Origin: Mycobacterium asiaticum DSM 44297
GTDB taxonomy: Bacteria; Actinomycetota; Actinomycetes; Mycobacteriales; Mycobacteriaceae
Length of the DNA stretch: 64,000 nucleotides
Reading direction: 5' to 3'
Assembly (NCBI RefSeq): GCF_000613245.1
Contig: NZ_HG964937.1
Span: 455,761-519,760 of the forward strand
Each line of letters starts with the position of its first letter. The first letter of the stretch is position 1. Of this stretch, positions 57,730-64,000 are shown piece by piece. The notes under the pieces were generated by a model, which searched no databases, was not told the DNA's origin, and saw nothing but the letters and a program-made list of their open reading frames with translations. The position numbers were made by a program, and so were the translations under genes.

Positions 57730-60105
57730 GTGACCCAGCCGGCCGCCGACACCAGCGCAGTCCTGACCGCCGAAGATGCGCTCGTGCTTGCGTCGATGGA
57801 CACTCCTGCGGAGATGCAACTGGTCATGGAGTGGCTGCGTCAGCACCGTGCTCGGCATCCCGAGGTCAAGTTCGACGTGTTCAAGCTGCCGCCGGAGGAT
57901 GCGCCACCGGGCAGTCTGACCGCGCTCGTCGAGGAATTCGAATCCGGCAGCGACCGGTCGGTCGTGCCGGTGCGGGTGTTCTGGCTGCCGGCGGCCGACC
58001 GGGGCAGAGCGGCCAAGCTGTCCGCACTGCTTCCGGGCCGGGATCCCTACCATCCCAACCAACGTCAGCAACGCCGCATTCTGCGCACCGAACCGTGGCG
58101 CGCCCGGGTGGTGGCTGGCGAATCCGCCAAGGTGTCCGAGCTTCGCCAGCAGTGGCGTGACACTACCGTCGGTGAAAACACCTCGGACTTCGCACAATTC
58201 GTCAGTCGCCGGGCGCTGCTGGCGTTGGCCCGTGCGGAATACCGGATCCTGGGGCCGCAATACAAGTCTCCTCGCCTGGTCAAGCCGGAGATGTTGGCCT
58301 CGACGCGCTTTCGTGCCGGCCTCGAAGCGATCCCCGGCGCCACCGTCGAGGAAGCCGGCAAGATGCTCGACGAATTGGCGACCGGCTGGAGCCAGGCGTC
58401 GGTGGACGTCATCTCGGTGCTCGGCCGGTTGCTGAGCCGCGGTTTTGATCCTGAGTTCGACTACGACGAGTATCAGGTTGCCGCTATGCGCGCCGCCCTG
58501 GAAGCGCACCCGGCCGTGCTGCTGTTCTCGCACCGGTCCTACATTGACGGCGCCGTTGTGCCGGTGGCGATGCAGGACAACCGGTTACCGCCGGTGCACA
58601 TGTTCGGCGGGATCAACCTGTCCTTCGGTGTGATGGGACCGCTGATGCGTCGCTCCGGGACGATCTTCATTCGGCGCAACATCGGCGACAACCCGCTGTA
58701 CAAGTACGTGCTCAAGGAGTACGTGGGCTACATCGTCGAGAAGCGGTTCAACCTGAGCTGGTCCATCGAAGGTACCCGGTCGCGGACCGGAAAGATGTTG
58801 CCCCCCAAGCTCGGTCTGATGAGCTATGTCGCCGACGCCTATCTGGATGGCCGCAGTGACGACATTCTGTTGCAGGGCGTGTCGATCTGCTTCGACCAGT
58901 TGCACGAGATCGCCGAGTATGCCGCGTACGCCCAGGGCGCCGAGAAGACGCCCGAAGGTTTCAGCTGGCTCTACAACTTCATCAAGGCCCAGGGTGAACG
59001 CAACTACGGCAAGATCTATGTCCGCTTCCCCGAAGCGGTTTCGATGCGCCAGTACCTCGGCCCGCCCAACGGTCCGCTGGCCCGCGATGAAGCGGCCAAA
59101 CGGCTTGCGCTGCAGAAGATGTCGTTCGAGGTGGCGTGGCGGATTCTGCAGTCCACCCCGGTGACGGCGACCGGCCTGGTATCCGCACTGCTGCTGACCA
59201 CTAGGGGACTGGCGCTCACTCTGGATCAGCTGCACCACACGTTGCAGGAGTCGCTGGACTACCTCGACCGCAAACAGACCCCCGTGTCCACCAGTGCATT
59301 GCGGCTGCGCTCGCGCGAGGGTGTGGGTGCGGCGGTGGACGCATTGTCCAACGGCCACCCGATAACTCGAGTCGACAGCGGCCGGGAGCCGGTGTGGTAC
59401 ATCGCCCCGGAAGACGAACACGCAGCGGCGTTCTACCGGAACTCGGTGATCCACGCATTCCTGGAGACCTCGATCGTCGAGCTGGCCCTGGCGCACGCCC
59501 GGCATGCCGCCGGTGACCGGGTCGAGGCGTTCTGGGCGCAGGCGATGCGGCTGCGCGACCTGCTGAAGTTCGATTTTTACTTCGCAGACTCGGCGGCGTT
59601 CCGGGACAACATCGCCCGGGAGATGGCGTGGCACCAGGATTGGGAAGCCCACGTGGCGGCCGGGGGCGATGAGATCGAAAAGATCCTGTACGCCAAGCGG
59701 CCGTTGATCTCCGAAGCGATGCTGCGGGTGTTCTTCGAGGCCTACGAGATCGTCGCCGACGTGCTGCGCGACGCGCCGCCCGACATCGGTCCGAAGGAGT
59801 TGACCAACCTGGCGCTCGGGGTGGGTCGTCAGTATGTCGCGCAGGGACGGGTGCGCAGCAGTGAGTCGGTGTCGACGCTGTTGTTCGCCACCGCCCGCCA
59901 GGTCGTGACCGATCAGGACCTGATCGCGCCCGCGCCGGACCTGTTCGAGCGCCGCACCGCCTTCCGGCGCGAATTGCGCGACATCCTGGGTGACTTCACC
60001 TACGTGGGTCAGATCGCCCGAAATCGATTCGTCGAGCGGGAGGTCGAAGCACGCCGGCAGCGGCTGCACCCACAGCGTGAGTCGGGCAGCGCCACGCCCG
60101 CCTGA
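57730..60105 (+). CDS. plsB2: Glycerol-3-phosphate 1-O-acyltransferase PlsB2
   Basis: This 791-residue membrane-bound enzyme makes lysophosphatidate from glycerol-3-phosphate and acyl-CoA, the first step of glycerolipid synthesis. The HX4D motif is [10 protein letters not shown] (~267) and the EGTR block [12 protein letters not shown] (~346). The length is nearly that of the M. tuberculosis protein. GTG at 57730 begins 8 bp after plsC. With plsC and the WS/DGAT it gives most of the route to triacylglycerol. Confidence 0.94.
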   Translation: MTQPAADTSAVLTAEDALVLASMDTPAEMQLVMEWLRQHRARHPEVKFDVFKLPPEDAPPGSLTALVEEFESGSDRSVVPVRVFWLPAADRGRAAKLSALLPGRDPYHPNQRQQRRILRTEPWRARVVAGESAKVSELRQQWRDTTVGENTSDFAQFVSRRALLALARAEYRILGPQYKSPRLVKPEMLASTRFRAGLEAIPGATVEEAGKMLDELATGWSQASVDVISVLGRLLSRGFDPEFDYDEYQVAAMRAALEAHPAVLLFSHRSYIDGAVVPVAMQDNRLPPVHMFGGINLSFGVMGPLMRRSGTIFIRRNIGDNPLYKYVLKEYVGYIVEKRFNLSWSIEGTRSRTGKMLPPKLGLMSYVADAYLDGRSDDILLQGVSICFDQLHEIAEYAAYAQGAEKTPEGFSWLYNFIKAQGERNYGKIYVRFPEAVSMRQYLGPPNGPLARDEAAKRLALQKMSFEVAWRILQSTPVTATGLVSALLLTTRGLALTLDQLHHTLQESLDYLDRKQTPVSTSALRLRSREGVGAAVDALSNGHPITRVDSGREPVWYIAPEDEHAAAFYRNSVIHAFLETSIVELALAHARHAAGDRVEAFWAQAMRLRDLLKFDFYFADSAAFRDNIAREMAWHQDWEAHVAAGGDEIEKILYAKRPLISEAMLRVFFEAYEIVADVLRDAPPDIGPKELTNLALGVGRQYVAQGRVRSSESVSTLLFATARQVVTDQDLIAPAPDLFERRTAFRRELRDILGDFTYVGQIARNRFVEREVEARRQRLHPQRESGSATPA

Positions 60106-60113
60106 CCGCCAAT

Positions 60114-60140
60114 TCATCCACAGTCGCGGCCTTGTCCACA
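60114..60140 (+). promoter_or_regulatory. Two DnaA-box-like sequences upstream of the SSB-like gene
   Basis: TTGTCCACA at 60132-60140 matches the mycobacterial DnaA-box consensus TT(G/C)TCCACA exactly. TCATCCACA at 60114-60122 is a near match on the same strand. They lie in the 145-bp gap before an SSB-like gene. A regulatory role is only suggested. Confidence 0.4.
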
Positions 60141-60250
60141 GGTTCGCCCCGGCCTCGGTGCTGCGCGGCCCGGTTCGTCGGTGGCCGCGGGCTGAATGGG
60201 CTCAACACCAAGCACGACGAAGCAACTTCGCGGAAGGAAACTGAGCCCAC

Positions 60251-60730
60251 ATGTTCGAGACACCGTTCACCATCGTCGGTCACATCGTCACCGATCCCCA
60301 GCGCCGGCAAGTCGGCAATGAGGAGCTGATCAAATTCCGGGTGGCGAGCAATTCCCGCCGTCGCACCAGCGAAGGCGGCTGGGAGCCGGGCAACTCGCTG
60401 TTCGTCACCGTCAACTGCTGGGGCCGGCTGGTCACCGGCGTGGGGGCGGCACTGGGCAAGGGCGCACCGGTGATCGCCTACGGCCACCTCTACACCAGCG
60501 AGTACGAGGATCGCGACGGCAATCCCCGTTCGTCGACCGAAATGCGGGCGATCGCGGTGGGGCCGGACCTGGCGCGCACCATCGCCCGCATCGAAAAGCA
60601 GCGTTACACCGGTCCTGCTCCCGAAGCGGCTCCCACCGCCGAGGCAGGCACCGATGTCGGCGGCAGCAACCACCCCGGCCAGGCCGGAGACCCTGCCGCA
60701 GGACCCGGTGCGTTGCCACTGTCGGCCTAG
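60251..60730 (+). CDS. Single-stranded DNA-binding protein homologue
   Basis: This 159-residue protein has an N-terminal OB fold (TIVGHIVTDPQRRQVGNEELIKFRVASNSRRR, SLFVTVNCWG) of about 110 residues and a flexible C terminus. It corresponds to Rv2478c, a second SSB-like protein. The C terminus ends GALPLSA and lacks the acidic DDDIPF-like tip used by SSB to recruit partners. It is therefore unlikely to be the main SSB. Confidence 0.88.
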   Translation: MFETPFTIVGHIVTDPQRRQVGNEELIKFRVASNSRRRTSEGGWEPGNSLFVTVNCWGRLVTGVGAALGKGAPVIAYGHLYTSEYEDRDGNPRSSTEMRAIAVGPDLARTIARIEKQRYTGPAPEAAPTAEAGTDVGGSNHPGQAGDPAAGPGALPLSA

Positions 60731-60797
60731 CGTTTCCTGGCGGTGCATAGGATGGGCCGCGGATATTTCCGAAACATCAGAAAGGCAACACCGCGGC

Positions 60798-62474
60798 ATG
60801 GCTGAGTTCATCTACACGATGAAGAAGGTCCGCAAGGCGCATGGCGACAAGGTGATTCTCGACGACGTGACGTTGAGCTTCTACCCGGGCGCCAAGATCG
60901 GCGTCGTCGGCCCCAACGGGGCCGGAAAGTCGAGCGTCTTGCGGATCATGGCCGGACTGGACAAGCCGAACAACGGTGACGCCTTCCTGGCCAACGACGC
61001 GACCGTCGGCATCCTGCTTCAGGAGCCGCCGCTGAACGAGGAAAAGACCGTCCGCGGCAACGTCGAGGAGGGTTTGGGCGAGATCAAGGTCAAGCTCGAC
61101 CGCTTCAACGAAGTCGCCGAGCTGATGGCCACCGACTACTCCGACGAGTTGATGGAGGAGATGGGCCGCCTGCAGGAGGACCTGGACCACGCCGACGCGT
61201 GGGACCTGGACTCTCAGCTCGAGCAGGCCATGGACGCCCTGCGTTGCCCGCCGCCGGACGAGCCGGTGACCAACCTCTCCGGCGGTGAACGGCGCCGGGT
61301 CGCGCTCTGCAAGCTGCTGCTGTCCAAGCCCGACTTGCTTCTGCTCGACGAGCCGACCAACCACCTGGATGCGGAAAGCGTGCAGTGGCTAGAGCAGCAC
61401 CTGGCCAGTTACGCCGGCGCGATCCTGGCGGTCACCCACGACCGCTATTTCCTGGACAACGTGGCCGAATGGATCCTCGAGCTCGACCGCGGACGCGCCT
61501 ATCCCTACGAAGGCAACTACTCGACCTACCTGGAGAAAAAGGCCGAGCGGATCGCGGTTCAGGGTCGCAAGGACGCCAAACTGCAGAAGCGCCTGCAAGA
61601 AGAGTTGGCGTGGGTCCGCTCCGGCGCCAAGGCCCGACAGGCCAAGAGCAAGGCCCGCTTGCAGCGCTACGAGGAGATGGCCGCCGAGGCGGAGAAGACG
61701 CGCAAGCTCGACTTCGAGGAGATCCAGATCCCGGTCGGACCTCGTCTGGGCTCGGTGGTGGTCGAGGTCGACCATCTCGACAAGGGCTTCGAGGGCCGCA
61801 CCTTGATCAAGGATCTGTCCTTCACCCTGCCTCGCAACGGCATCGTGGGCGTGATCGGGCCCAACGGTGTCGGCAAGACCACGCTGTTCAAGACCATCGT
61901 CGGGTTGGAGGAGCCGGACAGCGGCACCGTAAAGGTCGGCGAGACCGTCAAGCTCAGCTACGTCGACCAGACCCGCGCCGGCATTGACCCGAAGAAGACG
62001 GTGTGGCAGGTGGTTTCCGACGGCCTGGACTACATCGAGGTCGGGCAGACCGAGGTGCCGTCGCGCGCGTATGTGTCGGCGTTCGGGTTCAAGGGGCCCG
62101 ACCAGCAGAAACCTGCGGGCGTGCTGTCCGGTGGCGAGCGCAACAGGCTGAACCTGGCCCTGACCCTCAAGCAGGGCGGAAACCTGATTCTGCTCGACGA
62201 ACCGACCAACGACCTGGACGTCGAGACGCTGAGCTCGCTGGAAAACGCGCTGGTGAATTTCCCGGGCTGCGCCGTGGTGATCTCCCACGACCGCTGGTTT
62301 CTCGACCGGACCTGCACGCACATCCTCGCGTGGGAGGGTGACGCCGACAACGAGGCCAAATGGTTCTGGTTCGAGGGCAACTTCGGTGCGTACGAGGAGA
62401 ACAAGGTGGAGCGGTTGGGCGCCGACGCGGCGCGTCCGCACCGCGTGACCCACCGCAAGCTGACACGGGACTAG
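60798..62474 (+). CDS. ettA: Energy-dependent translational throttle protein EttA (ABC-F)
   Basis: This 558-residue cytosolic ABC-F ATPase has two ATPase domains. Walker A motifs are GPNGAGKSS and GPNGVGKTT, the signatures LSGGERRRV and LSGGERNRL, and the Walker B motifs LLLLDEPTNHLD and LILLDEPTNDLD. The P-site tRNA-interaction linker is between them, rich in Lys/Arg/Glu. There are no membrane helices. It binds the ribosomal E site and controls the first elongation steps. ATG at 60798 starts the conserved MAEFIYTMKK. Confidence 0.95.
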   Translation: MAEFIYTMKKVRKAHGDKVILDDVTLSFYPGAKIGVVGPNGAGKSSVLRIMAGLDKPNNGDAFLANDATVGILLQEPPLNEEKTVRGNVEEGLGEIKVKLDRFNEVAELMATDYSDELMEEMGRLQEDLDHADAWDLDSQLEQAMDALRCPPPDEPVTNLSGGERRRVALCKLLLSKPDLLLLDEPTNHLDAESVQWLEQHLASYAGAILAVTHDRYFLDNVAEWILELDRGRAYPYEGNYSTYLEKKAERIAVQGRKDAKLQKRLQEELAWVRSGAKARQAKSKARLQRYEEMAAEAEKTRKLDFEEIQIPVGPRLGSVVVEVDHLDKGFEGRTLIKDLSFTLPRNGIVGVIGPNGVGKTTLFKTIVGLEEPDSGTVKVGETVKLSYVDQTRAGIDPKKTVWQVVSDGLDYIEVGQTEVPSRAYVSAFGFKGPDQQKPAGVLSGGERNRLNLALTLKQGGNLILLDEPTNDLDVETLSSLENALVNFPGCAVVISHDRWFLDRTCTHILAWEGDADNEAKWFWFEGNFGAYEENKVERLGADAARPHRVTHRKLTRD

Positions 62475-62528
62475 TGTCAGGTCCGGCACTAGCCCAGCGG
62501 TACCCGTCGCGAGTGGGGAGCAATCGGC

Positions 62529-64000
62529 ATGACGATCGATCCCGGAGCAAGAGATGACGTCGCGGCGTGGAGCACCTTCACGCAGCGATCCGGAATACCG
62601 GACTGGGTATCGAAGGCGTACATCGACAGCTATCGCGGATCGCACGACCGCGAACCGGGTTCGCCGGATCCCGCCTCAGCACTGGTAACGCCCGCGATCG
62701 TAGATGCTCACCGCCGGCTCGCCGAGCACCGGCCGGCCGGTGAGAGCTCCGTGGCGGTGTACCCGGCCGACGACCCCGGCGGGTTCGGGCCAGCGCTTCA
62801 AGTGGTCACCGACCAGGGCAGCATGCTGATGGATTCGGTCACCGTGCTGCTGCACCGGCTTGGCCTGTCCTACACGGCGATCCTCACGCCGGTTTTCGAG
62901 GTCCGCCGCGATTCCGCGGGCGAGATACAGCGGGTCGAGCCGAAGTCCGATGATTCCTCGCCCTACGCCGGCGAGGCCTGGATCCACGTTCAGCTGTCCC
63001 CTGCGGTGGACAGCAAGGTGCTCGCGGAGGCGGAACGGCTGTTGCCCAAGGTGCTGGCGGACGTGCAGCGCGTCGCCACCGACGCGTCGGCGTTGATCGC
63101 CACCTTGAGTGAGGTCGCCGCCGACGTCGAGAACGACCCCGAGGGCCATTACCAGGCACCCGACCGGCAGGATGTGGCGGCGCTGCTGCGCTGGTTGAAC
63201 GACGGCAATTTCCTGCTGCTGGGTTATCAGCGCACCGAAGTGCAAGACGGCTTGGTCGTTGGTGACGGGTCGAGCGGCCTGGGTGTGCTGCGGGCGCGGT
63301 CCGGTACCCGGCCCCGGCTCACGGACGAGTCCAAACTGCTCGTGTTGGCTCAGGCGGCGGTGGGCAGCTATTTGCGCTACGGCGCCTACCCGTACGCCAT
63401 CGCCGTGCGCGAATACGCCGACGGCGCTCAAGGCGGCGCCGGCACGGTCTACGAGCACCGCTTCGTCGGCTTGTTCACAGTCGCCGCGATGAACGCCGAC
63501 GTGTTGGAGATCCCGACCATCTCGCACCGGGTTCGCGACGCGTTGACGCTGGCCGGCAGCGACCCCAGCCACCCGGGCCAGCTGCTGCTCGACGTCATCC
63601 AGACCGTCCCGCGACCGGAGCTGTTCACCCTCAGCGCCGAGCGGCTGCTGACAATGGCCAAGGCCGTTGTCGATATGGGATCCCAGCGGCGCGCGCTGCT
63701 GTTCCTGCGCGCCGACCGGCTCCAGTTCTTCGTCTCCTGCCTGGTGTATCTGCCGCGCGACCGCTACACCACCGCGGTGCGCTTGCAGATCGAGGACATC
63801 CTGGTCCGCGAGTTCGGCGGGACGAGGTTGGAGTTCACCGCGCGGGTCAGCGAATCCCCTTGGGCGTTAATGCATTTCATGGTTCGGCTGCCCACCGACG
63901 ATCCGAATCCGCGGCCCGTCGACGTGTCGGAGGCGAACCGCACCCGTATCCAGGCGCTGCTCAGCGAGGCCGCCCGGACCTGGGGTGACCGCCTCGCCGC
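62529..64000 (+). CDS. gdh: NAD-dependent glutamate dehydrogenase, N-terminal part
   Basis: The frame is open from ATG at 62529 to the window end, giving 490 residues of a very large GDH (about 1,600 residues in the family). It starts MTIDPGARDDVAAW and continues with the N-terminal ACT-like regulatory region (GQLLLDVIQTVPRPELF, LLFLRADRLQFFVSCLVYLPRDRY). The catalytic domain is beyond the window. The enzyme converts glutamate to 2-oxoglutarate and is regulated by GarA in mycobacteria (family knowledge). Confidence 0.95.
   Translation, partial: MTIDPGARDDVAAWSTFTQRSGIPDWVSKAYIDSYRGSHDREPGSPDPASALVTPAIVDAHRRLAEHRPAGESSVAVYPADDPGGFGPALQVVTDQGSMLMDSVTVLLHRLGLSYTAILTPVFEVRRDSAGEIQRVEPKSDDSSPYAGEAWIHVQLSPAVDSKVLAEAERLLPKVLADVQRVATDASALIATLSEVAADVENDPEGHYQAPDRQDVAALLRWLNDGNFLLLGYQRTEVQDGLVVGDGSSGLGVLRARSGTRPRLTDESKLLVLAQAAVGSYLRYGAYPYAIAVREYADGAQGGAGTVYEHRFVGLFTVAAMNADVLEIPTISHRVRDALTLAGSDPSHPGQLLLDVIQTVPRPELFTLSAERLLTMAKAVVDMGSQRRALLFLRADRLQFFVSCLVYLPRDRYTTAVRLQIEDILVREFGGTRLEFTARVSESPWALMHFMVRLPTDDPNPRPVDVSEANRTRIQALLSEAARTWGDRLA

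Noticed and set aside
58585..60117. 510-codon minus-strand frame opposite plsB2
   Set aside because: It is antisense to a well-conserved gene with clear catalytic motifs and has no domain of its own.

Overview
The window is chromosomal DNA of a Mycobacterium, probably a slow-growing non-tuberculous species. It is GC-rich and has many GTG starts. It also carries mycobacterial hallmarks: a single-chain FAS-I, AcpS, LdtMt2, a mycolate reductase, a yrbE/mce operon and PlsB2. From memory, the conserved backbone follows M. tuberculosis from fas (Rv2524c) to gdh (Rv2476c), in the same order but on the opposite strand. I cannot name the species from sequence alone.

Region by region. 1-2.5 kb: 3' end of fas, with an apparent one-base deletion near its left edge, then acpS. 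2.5-8.9 kb: a DUF2339 membrane protein, a response regulator/histidine kinase pair, an M20 peptidase, a SnoaL-like protein, bcp and a DUF3618 protein. 8.8-16.1 kb (accessory): an SDR with a DUF3556 membrane protein, a NitT/TauT-type ABC importer, and an acyltransferase divergent from a TetR regulator that share a 14-bp palindrome. 16.1-18.3 kb: tRNA-Lys, ldtB and an MPT64-like secreted protein. 18.3-28.9 kb: a complete mce operon (yrbEA-yrbEB-mceA to F plus an Mce-associated protein) divergent from a TetR gene. 28.9-35.3 kb: a hydrolase, tRNA-His, orn, a HerA-like ATPase, cmrA, an MFS permease and an MmpS-like protein.

35.4-45.5 kb is the branched-chain acyl-CoA (leucine/itaconate) catabolic cluster: bkaR, fadD35, scoA, scoB, accD1, accA1, fadE19, a MaoC hydratase and citE. 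Matching operator-like palindromes lie between bkaR and fadD35 and upstream of scoA. A 113-bp tandem duplication separates scoA from scoB. It forms a 78-codon frame that overlaps both genes by 4 bp. The branched-chain keto acid dehydrogenase genes that follow citE in M. tuberculosis are absent here.

45.5-52.7 kb (accessory): a small DUF3761 protein, a PucR-type regulator divergent from an EthA-like Baeyer-Villiger monooxygenase across a perfect 19-bp palindrome, a membrane class III cyclase, an unrecognised membrane protein, a GAP-family protein, a cutinase and tRNA-Arg. 52.9-60.1 kb: glycerolipid assembly (lipQ, a WS/DGAT, a bifunctional plsC with a histone-like Lys/Ala tail, plsB2). 60.2-64 kb: an SSB-like protein, ettA and the 5' part of the NAD-dependent glutamate dehydrogenase gene.

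I saw no insertion sequence, integrase, phage gene, CRISPR array or rRNA. The least described parts are the scoA-scoB bridge, the protein at 49569-50738, and the paired operators.
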